Source: Maylandia zebra (Eukaryota; Chordata; Actinopteri; Cichliformes; Cichlidae). Taken from it: a stretch of 64,000 nucleotides of DNA. Of the stretch, positions 1-12,642 are shown piece after piece; position 1 is the stretch's first letter, and each line of letters opens with the position of its first letter. A program made the translations under genes and the position numbers. The notes under the pieces were generated by a model. It worked only from the letters and a program-made list of their open reading frames with translations. It made no database searches and was not told the DNA's origin. The stretch spans positions 39,750,370-39,814,369 of the forward strand of contig NC_135168.1 in assembly GCF_041146795.1 (NCBI RefSeq), written 5' to 3'.

Positions 1-480
1 TCCAACTACCGGCAAAGTTGGATGGGACCAGGCCATTTAAGATGAACAGGCACATGGCAAGAATACCAGAGGCCCAAAACATTAGCTCCTGGTAGACCGA
101 GCAGACAGCCAAGATTGCAAGATTAGGCTAACCAACCTGTGCACTGGATTAATTACAAGAAGGTTTATGACTTCATGCCTCACACCTGGATTTGTCCTGC
201 AGACAGACAAAATGGTGTTGGCTAACCAACCAGAAATAGTGGATGTAGAAACAGAAGAAGACAGCCGTAGTGATAGATGTAGCGATGACAGTAACATCCG
301 AAAGAAGGAGAATGAGAAGTTTGAGAAATACCAAGGGCTTAGAGAGGAGTTTGAGAAGATGTAGGGGGTTAAGGTAACAGTGGTCCCAGTGGTAATCGAA
401 GCACTAAGTGCAGTGACTCCCAAGCTAGGTGAGTGGCTCCAGCAGATCCCAGGAACAATATTCGAGATCGCTGCCCAGAG
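1..480 (+). mobile_element. LINE relic: RT fragment joined to C-terminal endonuclease-like region
   Basis: A decayed non-LTR retrotransposon. Around 154-198 a frame reads YKKVYDFMPHTWI, which resembles a reverse transcriptase core segment. From about 200 a different frame reads QTDKMVLANQPEIVDVE, then DSNIRKKENEKFEKYQ up to a stop at 362-364, and later a GEWLQQIPGT-like stretch. From memory these belong to the C-terminal region of LINEs with a restriction-like endonuclease (R2/R4/Rex6-like), but I am not sure of the clade. The two parts should be far apart, so an internal deletion is inferred. The small fragment at 23949-24210 appears to come from the same family. Confidence 0.55.
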
Positions 481-1827
481 AGAGAAAAAAAGAAAAAAAA
501 AAGAATACTGCTAGCATAATGGACAGGTTTTTGATGGGGGCTCTCACATAAAAGCAAAGCAGAGGTTGAAGCATCGCAAAATATGCTTCCAAACCAACTT
601 TCTTCCAAGCCAAAGGCTAGAAAATATGATGATGCATATCTTGTATTTGGCTTCACCTGCACAACGACGGTGCCAATGTAGGTATACTGACAGAATTTGT
701 TTTCCCTGCGTCGGGAGCACGCGCTGGGCTGTCCAAATCACGGACCAACAGTATCCCACATTATGGATTTTCAGTTCACAAACACTTCTAATAATAACAT
801 TTTGGCAATGTTGTAAAATAAAAGGGGGCCCAGCAAAAAAAAAAAAAGTTACAATGGAACCAGAGAGAAAAAAAGTACACTTTCTCCAGTCTGGAATCAT
901 TGTAATCTCATAATGTCAAATAAGGTATATGTTTTTCCGCTCCTATGCTTTTGTATTCCTGCCTCATCAGTACCATGTGGAAGAGTTTTTTCCAAAGCAG
1001 GAGAACTGATCTCAAACAAAAGCTTCTGATTTCTTAATAAAAATCTGCCTTTTCCCCTTACACACACAAGTACACAAGCACTCCCACAGTCAAAAGCACT
1101 TATAATTCCTAAACCAAACTTCCCCTTTATTTCACATTTTTCTCTTATACTTCCTTGCATAACAATAAAGTATAACGTATTTTTTCTGTTCTAAACATTA
1201 CATACTGTATTAGTCAATTATATTATTTTTATTATATTGAAATTAATTGGAATATATAGACTTCTCTTTCATTTGGATTAGCACTTTATCATCAGCTGGT
1301 TTTGTAAACAGGAAAACAGATGTCAGAATAAATATACCTAGTTCAGTTTCTTGGCACAAGCTTTAGCCACTTTGCCGGCAATACTTCTTTTGTCCTGCAG
1401 ATGTCGGTATTGAACGATACACTCCACTAGAAGTAATCTACCCATCATTACTCTCCGCCATATGTTAAAATAGCTAAGATAGCTCACTAAATGTAAAGCT
1501 ATAACAGTTTTTTTTATTACACATTAAAACAACTAAATAAAAAAACTTTAAGTTTAGTTATTTTAATAAGGACTTGGACTTGGGCCCCTGATCGGCACTG
1601 GGCAAAGTGGTCTGGTGCGGACCAGGAGAAGGCCCATGGTGGATGTTGGCACAATGTGAATTCTGCCCAGTGCTCTGTCAAAGTGAAGAAATTCAATGAA
1701 GTGCGGGTAAACGGCGATAGTAACTATGATTCTCTATAGCCAAATGCTTTGTCATCTAACTAGTGAAGTGCGTTCAATTCCAGAGAGAGTTCAATTCCCA
1801 CCATCAGGCTGGGGTCTTGTTGTGCTA

Positions 1828-4800
1828 CACTGAAAAAAAGGGACTGGCCATCTCTTGGATTTATGTAAGCATCTTGCATGTATTTAACACAATTGCCTCA
1901 TGTTTTAAAGATAAATGTAACTATATAGTGTAAAAACTACATGATATGCAGAAAGGGTGTATTAAATTGTTCATATCATGTTCAGGTGAAGTAAATCAAT
2001 AAGATAGCAATGTTAAATCTCGTGAAACCACGCGTGATTTCATCTCGCGGGCTTTGGATCGTGGTTTAAAAAATGCATCCATCTCAGTCAAGTCAAGCAG
2101 CCAACTCTACGTTTTTTGGTATGTCTTGATTTTTTGAATTAATTTTTACCATATTTCAGCCAAATGTAGTTAAACGTCTAAAGTGCCGCCATGTAACATG
2201 CTAAAAAAGAGCCGTTAGCTTATTTGCTGTTTTATCTGTTGTCAAAGAATTGGCGCTTTTTCATTTGAATTTGTCTTTGGCACAAGAGCCGTAATATCAC
2301 ATTAAACCTAATTGCGAGGCACTCATAACATAATTTGGTTTTCTGTGTGAATAGATTTGTCAACTGACTCTTCAGTTACATTGTGTATTTACTGCACCGT
2401 GGTGTTAGTGAGATTTTGGACATTGAACAGCTTTAGCTAATATCATCAGCGGTATTATGCTAGCTTACATCCGTACCCCTCCTGCCCTCACCTGCTGTCC
2501 TTTTGTTTTTGTTTTTGTTTTTGTTGATGCACATTGAGAGACCACATCTATTCTGCATTTCACCAGGAGTCAGCTGATGGATTGTGGGTTCAAGGTGTTA
2601 TGGTAAGAAAGTATATTCTATTTTCGCTTAAGGTTTCTGTAACTTAATTATAATAGGTTTTTTATAATTATTAGGTGCATGCATACTCAAATAGACCACC
2701 CTATTAATACAACTGAGAAATCCAAAATCTGCCATAGGTTTAACTTATACCTGTATGTATTGTCAGAAAGGTGATTACTGGACTCACATTAATGCACACT
2801 TGAACTAAAATGAGGTTGTAACTTGTGGGTTCTTGGGTTGCAAATCAGAAATAAACATCTTTGGATTTTTTTAATCCCATAAGATCTGGAAACACAGTTT
2901 TTATTCAACAAAACATTACTGATTATTAACCAAGCACAGTGCCTGCTGTTATTTCAAAATAATTTTATGTCATTTCAGATGAAATGCAGCATTCCAGTGC
3001 ATCCCAACCATGCCTTTACAGTCAAGGTTTCTGACGGAGCTGAGTTTCTCTCTGACAGTCTGCTGAAAGTGTTTGCAAAGTGATCGGGGGAACAGGGCAC
3101 AAAGCTAAAGGATGTAGCTGCCATAATGACAGTAAGAACTTTAAAATTCTTTAACTACAAAGTGTATATGTATTGCATTAGGTCAGTAAAAGATTTTTAT
3201 GCTGCATCCATTGAAACAGTCAACTATTACCTGTGAGTACTGATTCCACCGAAAGAATGCCATAATTTTCGTCATGCATTTACTGGCCCACTGAGAAAAA
3301 TTGATCTTTTTAAAAAAATAAATGTTCTGGAAACTATATATCCATAAAGTTGATGTCAAACAGGAACTTTTGATATTGCTTTGTAGATGCTGGTGTTGCA
3401 TGTTGACTGGTTTAAGTTTTTGTCTGGGATCATTTTCTTCTGTGCTACTGAAAAGTTCACAAATCTCTGTTTTCTTTGTTATAATACTTTAGGATGACAT
3501 TAATGCTCGAAGGGAGTCCCTCATCAAAGTGCTCCGCATCTGTGTGAAAGACAATTGCAACATCTTGGTGCAGGAGTTCATGGTGAGTGTTTTATGAGTA
3601 GATTGTGGCTTTGCAACATTTAAAAATGCATTTAGTTATCCACTTGATCCTCATTGGACTGGTTAGGACCAGTAGTCCTCTTTAATAATTTGAAGTTCAC
3701 ATGAGGCCTAGTAGTGAACTCGGCCACCAGCCCTTGAGGCCCCACCCCTGTATTAGGGGTCACATCAGTGTGAAAAAACTTTAAATTTGTCATTCTAGTG
3801 AACAAAGGAAAATCCCACCAATATTTACATTAGCTTTTGTTTGAAAAAAAAAAAAAAGACCAACAGCTAACCAAATTGTGGGGCTGAAAGTCTAAATTCT
3901 AACATCTTCTGAGTGACAAAACCTGGATTTCTGATGGGCCGGTGTCTTTCTAACAAAAACTAATGTAAAATTATGTTTTTCACCCTCTCTTAGAAACTCT
4001 GTTAGACCATGAATGGCAGCATGGCAGGCCACTCTTTGGCTATAGCTATTTACTATGTTGCTTGCATTGGTTTAAATTACTCTAACATTAGAACTGGTAG
4101 ATTCAAAAGAGATGAGTTTAAAAGGGAATCTTAAAAAAAATGTTTTGTGTTTAACCAGGACTTGACTGAGGCCACTGCACAGATTGAGAAAACCACAATG
4201 AACATCTGTCTCCAGAGGATGCACCAGGCAATGACTTTTCTGATGTTGGCATCATCATCGAGGGTATAGTAGTTCTTCAAGATCTGGATAACGTGACCTT
4301 TGCAGTAGCCATGCTGTTTGGACCTTTTTTATTCCTTCAATATGAGTTACCCATCACAACTCTGCTACACTTTTGAGGTGATTCAAAGGGTGGTAATGGA
4401 GTTGGAAGCAACTCAGCTCTCAAGAAAAGTTCACAACTAAGACAAAACTGCTCCTGCAACGAAAGCTCACTGTTATGCATGTGAGGTGACCAGCTCTAGG
4501 TGAGAAGACATTTAAATCTCACACTTGTTCTGCTGCATTTTTGAAGCTCAATTCCAGGAACAGATCGCAGGGTTCATTTTTATATACACTGCAACTGCCA
4601 TGAGGACGAGCCGTTTTTTTGTTGTTGTTGTTGTTTGTTTTTCCTTTTGCTCTGTACAAGTTCTCTGTTTGGCAGCATTTTTAAATTTCTCTTTGTATTT
4701 TTTCTTTCTTTTACTAGTGAAGAGATGTAGCATGAACAGTTATGCAGTCTAAATATCCCATATGGGCCGTGTGAAATGGTATTTTCAGTTTCATTCAGTT

Positions 4801-5697
4801 GAAGTAAGGAACGTTGAATATTTCTAAGTGTGCTGTTTTGAACCAAGATGTCACAGTATGATCAGTGCTGTAATTTTTGACAGTCACTGTATCAATGTTA
4901 TTTTTGCATCTCTTGAATAAAGGTTTTGACCTGCAAGTGCTAATTTCTTTAGTTATTGGGGTAAAATGGGTAATGTTAATAGGAAGGTGTTTGCCAATTC
5001 AGTAACCTAATTTAATGTTAATGGAAACTAACATTACCTCAAATTGTTTAGTTATAATTGTTGTTTAACTGAATCTTGATGTCAGAGGCCTTAAATAGAA
5101 TGTTTTGATTTGTTCTTTCCCAACATTTTTCAAAAGAAAGAGTCTAATTTCTTTGCTGTGATTGATTCCAGAGAACACGGAAGAACTGACATTATTTAAC
5201 TGTTGATTTATGTAGATTCAGTAGTGGAGTAATGTCAGTTTAATTCTTTACCTACTGTCAATGCAGTGAAATTAGACATTTTGTTTTGAAAGGTTACTGG
5301 TGGATGCCAGCAACCATCTTGGAAGAGGACAATATAATCTGTTATAAGGCCTCCATTTGAAAATTGTGTATTTGATACTAGAATATAATAGCAAAATGTA
5401 ATTTGAAGATAACATGTAGTATTTAAGTGACCAAGTAGTATTGGGTAAAAGTTATTGAATGGTGTTGGGATAAAGTGAGAAAATTGTGAAGGATTAAAAT
5501 ATTTCAAGAGCTCAAATTACTTCATCAAAACATGTTTAAGTCACATTTTATCAACACAAATTGCACAGGTTTATTGAACATGAATAAATTGTGTTAATTT
5601 AACTCAATTGTTTAAGTTGCTGCCAAAGCAAAACATCTGTGTGCAACAAATGTCCACCATTGAATTAAGTAAATCCAACAACATATTTTTTTCAGTG
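1828..5697. mobile_element. TA-target DNA transposon-like element carrying a gene relic
   Basis: The element starts CACTGAAAAAAA and ends TTTTTTTCAGTG, a 12-bp perfect inverted terminal repeat; TTGGATTTA recurs just inside both ends. TA flanks both sides (1826-1827 and 5698-5699). The paralogous block at 9925-9926 has a single TA at the same place, so the empty site is present in this window. No transposase is visible, so it is non-autonomous or deleted. A TA target fits Tc1/mariner-like or ISL2EU-type elements; I cannot decide which. The interior holds an intron-containing gene relic, listed separately. Confidence 0.85.
2567..4921 (+). pseudogene. Broken multi-exon gene relic inside the TA element
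   Basis: Four exons with good splice sites can be seen: 2567-2602 (after CACCAG, before GTAAGA), 2979-3131, 3493-3582 (begins DDINARRESLIKVLRI) and a terminal exon from 4159. A non-coding first exon may end near 2119. The first three are multiples of three and share one frame. The terminal exon encodes DVGIIIEGIVVLQDLDNVTF and, in another frame, YTFEVIQRVVMELE. AATAAA at 4916-4921 is a fitting poly(A) signal. From memory the protein matches the C-terminal part of an uncharacterised multicopy teleost family. It is broken by an in-frame TGA at 3081-3083 and at least two frameshifts in the last exon. Retained introns mean it was captured as genomic DNA, not through mRNA. Confidence 0.65.
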
Positions 5698-6346
5698 TAG
5701 TCTGCATGTTCTCTCAGTGTTTCTCTCCGGGTACTCCAGCTTCTTCCCACAGTCCAATGACATGGAGTTAGTGAGGATAGGTTAATTGGAAACTCCAAAT
5801 TGCCCATAGGTGAGAATGGTTGTCTGCTGGCGACCTGCCCCTGCACCCTGCCTCTCGCCCTAAGACAGCTGGGATAGGCTAAAAAAGATAAGTGGCAGAG
5901 AATGGATTGATGTAGTTTAATAAATTTTTGGCAGTGACAATAAGCATGAAACAGACTGAGTACAAAAATCCTTTACTGTTTAATGCATGATTATTTAGTC
6001 AACTAAAATATTTGTTCTCATAAATATTACTGAGGTGTATAACTATGTCTGTAAATCACCTAATGTACACTATAAATGTTAATATGTTATACAAAATTTT
6101 TTTGCAGTGTAGAAGTAGAAGTTAAAGCAAAGTATACAATATGAATATTTACTCAATTAAATGCAATCTTTAGTACAATGTAAACTTATTTTATAACATC
6201 GTATTTCGATATAGGATTTTCACTTCAGTAAGAGAAGAGTATTTACATCTTTATTTATTTGTCAATACACTGGCAAAAACATATTTAACTCTTCAAAATG
6301 CTGAATACATTTTTTCAACAAATTCCCAAATAAAAGGCAGAAAGCA

Positions 6347-8618
6347 CCGGGGTTGTGGGCGGGTGGGTGCATGGGGGCCCGGCCCTGGAGCAGGGTGCCG
6401 CCGGTGCATCGAGCCGCCTGGGGGGCTCTTCAACTGGTGGGGGGGATGGTCACATCTTGCAGGAGCTTTCTTCTCTCAGGAACTCTCTGCAGGAGGGGGA
6501 GATACAGGAGAGGTGGAGGAAGATCTCAGCCTGGGCGTTTACCGTCTTATGTAGTCTGGAAGATGTGTGGTTGGTGGGGTGGGTGCAGTTTTCTCTGTGG
6601 TGGGGTTGGGTGGACTGTCCAGGGCTCTGTGGAGCCGGGGGGTGCTACTGCACTGGGCCCCGGTCTGATGGGCCTGGGCCCCCCTTCCCTGGCGGGTCGC
6701 GGAGGGTGGGAGTGCCTACTGGGGTCAGCGGGGGAGCTGGCCCCAGGGAGGGGTTACCTGCCCCTCCCTTCCTTCCCTCCCCATCTCCAGCTGCCTCCCT
6801 CTTCCCGCTCCTCCACAACCACCCACACATGCAGGGCCTTGGAGTGGGGGTATGTCACCAGGGTGCAGAGGAGGCTACCCCCCCCCTGTCCCCTTCTGGC
6901 TGCCTCTGCCTCAATTTTATCCCACAACTTAGACATTCACATTATTCACACTCTCATTACACATACATATAGGATCTTGGGGGTGGGCACAATCACGGAG
7001 TCCAAATCACCATCAGGGTGTATACCTCACCCCTGACGTCGTTGCCCACCTCTCAATTTTAAATACACTTAGTCATTGAGGGTTAGCAGGAGGGACTATG
7101 CGCTTACCTGCTGCTCCTTGGCAGGTAGCTCCATGCCCTCCTGGGTTTTAATTGCACCTTAGAACACATATGCATCAACACTACAATGAGCGGGTGGAGG
7201 GAGGTTTGGAGTCTTCTCCCACCCCCATTCTCTGCGGCCTGCTGGAGCGGGAGGGCTAGTAGGAGGAGTTGGCCGTTCGACTGCGGTCTGGGGTGTGGGG
7301 CCTCCCTGCTGCTGCGGAGTCGGGGTGGTCTCCCTCTCCCCACTGCAGGGAAAAGGGTAACACCACCTGGGTCTGGGTGCAATTCCCCCCTCCAGGGGCA
7401 AGGGTACCTAGACCCGGTTTGTAGAGTACGCTTGGGGAGTGTGATTGTGTGTACAGCGTCTCTTTATGTCTGTCTCCACGTTGGTTGAGTGTGGAGTGAG
7501 TGCATATGAGAGCATGAGGGTGGGAATGGATGTTTGTGTCTGTGTGTGCCTGTATGTCTGTGTCTATATGTCAGGTTGGGTATCAGACGCCACCTCTCTG
7601 GGGACACCTCAGGCCCTCCAAGGTTTGGAGGCCTATCTCCACCCACCACCACTTCCCCTGCCGGTGGCGGACTCCTTCAGGTGTCGGTGTGTTGGTGGTT
7701 CTTTGTGTCTGGGGGTGGGCGTCCGGGTACACACCGGCTCACTCCTTGGCGGCCGCTTGTCGGGGCCTGGGGCCTGGGGCTCGCTCGGGCCCCTTTGGAG
7801 GTGGGGTGCCCCCGGCCTCTCGGCCTAGGGCTCGGTCACTCAGGCGCAGCTGGGGGCCGGCGGAGCTCACGGGCGCGTCACTGCAACTCCCCCTGACTTC
7901 TGCTCCGCGGCTGCTGGGCGAGCCCTCATCTGGGACTCTCCTCAGCTCTTACTGGGACAGTGGCGCGGCTGCCCCTCTGTTGGTCTTCCATGGTCTCTCG
8001 TGTTCTGGGGGCCTCTGGATGTCTGGAGTTTTGATCTCCTCCATACCCGCTTCACACCCTGGAGGACGGGGCTGTGGCCCCCCCACACTCCCTAGCAGAT
8101 CATTACATGGAGAAACCTTTGGAATGCAAGCATGCTGATCCACACAGGTATGCACACATGGGTATTCACAGACGCGGACTAAAGCTTTCTTGGCTGCTGC
8201 CTCAAAGCACACTGTGCGCTGTCTATCTTGCGTGCTGCACAATATCGTTTATTACTTAGTAAATACTGATATCTATGACTAGCTAGTTTATTGTGATGGT
8301 GCTTTGTTTTCTCTATTATTATGTTGCTCTTTGTTGTTTGCTGTCTCCTCTGTTTGTTTTTGTTTGTTTGTTTGTTTGTTTTTTTTCTCCATACAGGTGA
8401 CCCAGGAATTTTTTTTTTTTTTTTTTGTCTCTCTTCCCCCCCCTTCTCACCGTCTCTTCTCCCCTTTGGTTTTCTTTCTTTCTCTCCCCCTCTCTCTCTC
8501 ATTCATTCCCCCTGTCCTATTTATTAAAAAAAAAAAAAAAAAAAAAAAAATGACAAAGGATGAACTGATGCTCTGCCATCACGTAATGTCGCATACTGCT
8601 GTTTCTGATGTCATTTAG

Positions 8619-8652
<34 letters not shown>
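6347..8652 (+). mobile_element. 5'-truncated L1/Tx1-type LINE, 3' UTR only, with two poly(A) tracts
   Basis: From CCGGGGTTG onward this follows the 3' UTR of the LINE at 37204-44352 (its positions from about 42992), but is about 1 kb longer: 6950-7930 has no counterpart there. The long open frames in it (up to about 227 codons) lie in GC-rich UTR and I do not call them genes. A first A tract spans 8526-8550, then 68 bp of unrelated sequence (8551-8618), then a second A tract at 8619-8652. AAAGCA at 6341-6346 and 8650-8655 may be a short target duplication, but this is weak. Confidence 0.75.
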
Positions 8653-8653
<1 letters not shown>

Positions 8654-10556
8654 CAAAGCAGAGGTTGAAGCATCGCAAAATATGCTTCCAAACCAACTTT
8701 CTTCCAAGCCAAAGGCTAGAAAATATGATGATGCATATCTTGTATTTGGCTTCACCTGCACAACGACGGTGCCAATGTAGGTATACTGACAGAATTTGTT
8801 TTCCCTGCGTCGGGAGCACGCGCTGGGCTGTCCAAATCATGGACCAACAGTATCCCACATTATGGATTTTCAGTTCACAAACACTTCTAATAATAACATT
8901 TTGGCAATGTTGTAAAATAAAAGGGGGCCCAGCAAAAAAAAAAAAAGTTACAATGGAACCAGAGAGAAAAAAAGTACACTTTCTCCAGTCTGGAATCATT
9001 GTAATCTCATAATGTCAAATAAGGTATATGTTTTTCCGCTCCTATGCTTTTGTATTCCTGCCTCATCAGTACCATGTGGAAGAGTTTTTTCCAAAGCAGG
9101 AGAACTGATCTCAAACAAAAGCTTCTGATTTCTTAATAAAAATCTGCCTTTTCCCCTTACACACACAAGTACACAAGCACTCCCACAGTCAAAAGCACTT
9201 ATAATTCCTAAACCAAACTTCCCCTTTATTTCACATTTTTCTCTTATACTTCCTTGCATAACAATAAAGTATAACGTATTTTTTCTGTTCTAAACATTAC
9301 ATACTGTATTAGTCAATTATATTATTTTTATTATATTGAAATTAATTGGAATATATAGACTTCTCTTTCATTTGGATTAGCACTTTATCATCAGCTGGTT
9401 TTGTAAACAGGAAAACAGATGTCAGAATAAATATACCTAGTTCAGTTTCTTGGCACAAGCTTTAGCCACTTTGCCGGCAATACTTCTTTTGTCCTGCAGA
9501 TGTCGGTATTGAACGATACACTCCACTAGAAGTAATCTACCCATCATTACTCTCCGCCATATGTTAAAATAGCTAAGATAGCTCACTAAATGTAAAGCTA
9601 TAACAGTTTTTTTTATTACACATTAAAACAACTAAATAAAAAAACTTTAAGTTTAGTTATTTTAATAAGGACTTGGACTTGGGCCCCTGATCGGCACCGG
9701 GCAAAGTGGTCTGGTGCGGACCAGGAGAAGGCCCATGGTGGATGTTGGCACAATGTGAATTCTGCCCAGTGCTCTGTCAAAGTGAAGAAATTCAATGAAG
9801 TGCGGGTAAACGGCGATAGTAACTATGATTCTCTATAGCCAAATGCTTTGTCATCTAACTAGTGAAGTGCGTTCAATTCCAGAGAGAGTTCAATTCCCAC
9901 CATCAGGCTGGGGTCTTGTTGTGCTAGTCTGCATGTTCTCTCAGTGTTTCTCTCCGGGTACTCCAGCTTCTTCCCACAGTCCAATGACATGGAGTTAGTG
10001 AGGATAGGTTAATTGGAAACTCCAAATTGCCCATAGGTGAGAATGGTTGTCTGCTGGCGACCTGCCCCTGCACCCTGCCTCTCGCCCTAAGACAGCTGGG
10101 ATAGGCTAAAAAAGATAAGTGGCAGAGAATGGATTGATGTAGTTTAATAAATTTTTGGCAGTGACAATAAGCATGAAACAGACTGAGTACAAAAATCCTT
10201 TACTGTTTAATGCATGATTATTTAGTCAACTAAAATATTTGTTCTCATAAATATTACTGAGGTGTATAACTATGTCTGTAAATCACCTAATGTACACTAT
10301 AAATGTTAATATGTTATACAAAATTTTTTTGCAGTGTAGAAGTAGAAGTTAAAGCAAAGTATACAATATGAATATTTACTCAATTAAATGCAATCTTTAG
10401 TACAATGTAAACTTATTTTATAACATCGTATTTCGATATAGGATTTTCACTTCAGTAAGAGAAGAGTATTTACATCTTTATTTATTTGTCAATACACTGG
10501 CAAAAACATATTTAACTCTTCAAAATGCTGAATACATTTTTTCAACAAATTCCCAA
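8653..10556. repeat. Tandem duplication, copy 2 (uninterrupted)
   Basis: Uninterrupted copy of 554-1827 joined to 5700-6329. It shows the pre-insertion state of the TA element: GTGC-TA-GTCTG at 9921-9931. It abuts the LINE poly(A) tract on the left and the 3' flank of receptor gene 1 on the right. Confidence 0.9.
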
Positions 10557-10779
10557 CAGGTTTAAGATTCCTGAAATAAAATTTCATATAAACAGCAGTT
10601 ACAAGTGGGCTGATTCTTTTTGTTTATAGCATTATCTAATTTCAGCTTTACCTAGAAAAAAAAGTGGCAAATGACTATAGACTACTTTTCTTACATATTT
10701 TTTTCTATTAGTTTCCACAGAATCCAAATCCAAAAATACTCATCGCTTCACCAGATGAAATTTGCAACTTAGTGTTGGC
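10557..10779 (-). other. 3' flank/UTR of receptor 1
   Basis: AT-rich sequence between the duplication and the stop codon. No other gene was seen here. Confidence 0.4.
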
Positions 10780-10961
10780 CTAAGTTGCAGAACTTCTCAT
10801 TTCGACCATCAAAACAGAGTTTTCTGGGAATTCTGCTTGTAGGGCAGCAGAGGCTTCAGCTTTTTCATTTTTCTTTTTCTTCCAAGTAAAGTAGATGGAA
10901 ATCCCAATTAGTAAGACAATTACCACAACTGCTCTCAAACCACATATAGGCAAGGAAATAT
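10780..10961 (-). other. Receptor 1 transmembrane and short-tail exon
   Basis: It begins [13 protein letters not shown], continues through a hydrophobic run to IYFTW and a KKKK stop-transfer cluster, and ends at TAG. There are no tyrosines after the membrane segment. The arginine at the membrane entry is matched by lysine in gene 3. Confidence 0.75.
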
Positions 10962-12642
10962 CTGTACAGAGACACAAAAAACACAAGCAAAGTTAAAGAT
11001 GTGACAGAAGAGTTATCTGTTATATACTGTGGTTCATATCAGGTAAAATCAACGTTTTGCTGACTCCTTATTTACAAAGACTCACCACAGGTAGTGGCAT
11101 GTATTTGATTTGTAAGATTTTTTATCATTCCAGATGCCCTTCCTAAAACAACCCTAAAGGAGTTTTGTTTCTTCTCAGGAGCCAAAGGTCTTTTGGTCAT
11201 TAGAAAAATGTGCAAACTATTACACTAATCAGCCACTACCATTGTTCACATTAGTTAAATCCTTTTCTACCACATCAGTTGTGAAAGAGGTATTGTCCTC
11301 ACCCTGCAAGGTGGGCTGCACAAATTAATGCGATTATATGAGAACGGTGAAACAGATAACATAGGTGTGGCTACTGGGAGGATGAGGGGTTCTGGTGGTT
11401 GCCAGTATGTTTTATTATTTGGGATCTTGAAGATTTGCAGACACACAGTCTGTTGTTAGTTTAAGACAGTCTGTTTATGGCTGCAGGTGCAACACAATAA
11501 ATTACACATAATATAATCATTAAGTTTTTCTCACTCACCACAAGTACATTTGCTTTGTTCTTTGTAGACTTCACTGACATTGTTCCTGACTGAGCAGGTC
11601 AGACGTCCTGAGACATGCTGTTTCAGAGTGATGTTGTTACTCTCATTATTTCCAGAAGAGAGCTCAGCATCTGTCAGTGTGCGTCCATCCAGAGTCCAGC
11701 TGTACTGAGGACTGTCCCCTCCCTCAGGGGAGCAGGACACCCTCATCTGTCCGAGGAATAGACACTCAGAGACGATCAGGACAGAGGTCACAGGAGCTGA
11801 GAGAAACACACAAATATGACTTTTGATACATCAAATGATACACTTTCATGCACTATGCACCTCAGCACTTGATGTCCCTACTGTGTGACTTCACATTGTC
11901 TGCCACTTAGTACTGAGTTTCTGTAGTTCCTGAAATCTTCCGCTCTCTTACAGTTGATTATGGAATATGTGGGAGGGAAGAAATATCTCAAAATAACTTG
12001 CTGAAAAGGTAGCATCCATGTTACACTAACATACACAACTTCAGTGTAATCTTTAGTACACTTGAGTACACATGTTCGCAAATGTTTGTAGAGGCAGACT
12101 GCATGGGTTTCACACATCTGTGGCAATGGAAGTGAAAACATCTGAATTTTAAGATTAAGAGATGTGGCCCAATACGTTAGTGTATGAAGTGCACATCATG
12201 TAGATTATATTTATTTCATGCACAAAATATATGTATCTTAAAATATGTGCTCTATATTATAAAGATTACCAAAACAATATTGCATTTACATGAATTAAAG
12301 GCTGCATTTCCCAACATTTACCTTGAATGAACAACTGTAAAGTCCTCTCGCCTAATGATCTTCCATCTGAATCAAAGGGTTGAAGGGAGTAATTACCACT
12401 GTCATTCCTGCTCAGGTTATTGATCCTAAATTTTCCATTACTGGGAAAAAATAGAGATCTATGTGCTATAGTATTATGAAGAAACCTGTTCTTTATGACA
12501 TTTAATATTCTTAATGAATTCTTAAACAGTTGGTATCTAGATATTTCTGCAGTGGTGTCAATCAGCTGGATGTCCACAGTTCCTCCCAAAGCTCCATAAC
12601 ACTGAGCTCCATCCTGTCTGCCATCACAGTAAGTTTCCACAC
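10780..12642 (-). CDS. CD2/SLAM-like two-Ig receptor cassette 1 (no leader of its own)
   Basis: Three minus-strand exons: D1 12642-12322 (107 codons), D2 11796-11539 (86 codons), and membrane/tail 10961 to a TAG at 10782-10780. All junctions are AG/GT and phase 1. D1 is V-like but lacks the usual B- and F-strand cysteines, as in CD2-family D1; it has an N-terminal [10 protein letters not shown] instead. D2 has VSC and LTC plus an extra cysteine pair, typical of CD2-family C2 domains. The membrane segment follows GLRAVVVIV; the tail FTWKKKK onward has no tyrosine. No stalk exon was found between 10962 and 11538. The leader expected upstream is lost: homology to gene 3 intron 1 breaks at about 16795. 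Members probably bind related Ig receptors on leukocytes (family knowledge). Confidence 0.8.

Larger units (their letters stand above)
554..6329. repeat. Tandem duplication, copy 1 (interrupted by a 3.87-kb insertion)
   Basis: Bases 554-1827 and 5700-6329 match 8653-9926 and 9927-10556 without indels. By eye I count two substitutions over about 1.9 kb (C/T near 740, T/C near 1598). The match stops at AATTCCCAA in both copies. Copy 1 differs by carrying the TA-flanked element at 1828-5697. No convincing gene is seen in the duplicated sequence; the short frames in it (for example near 566-913) look like chance ORFs in AT-rich DNA. Confidence 0.9.

Noticed and set aside
566-913. 115-codon frame repeated at 8608-9012
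   Set aside because: It recurs only because of the tandem duplication, has AT-rich and A-run content, and shows no domain.
6353-8138. Long overlapping open frames (205-227 codons) in the GC-rich stretch
   Set aside because: They lie in a LINE 3' UTR, are open in several frames at once because of base composition, and show no domain.
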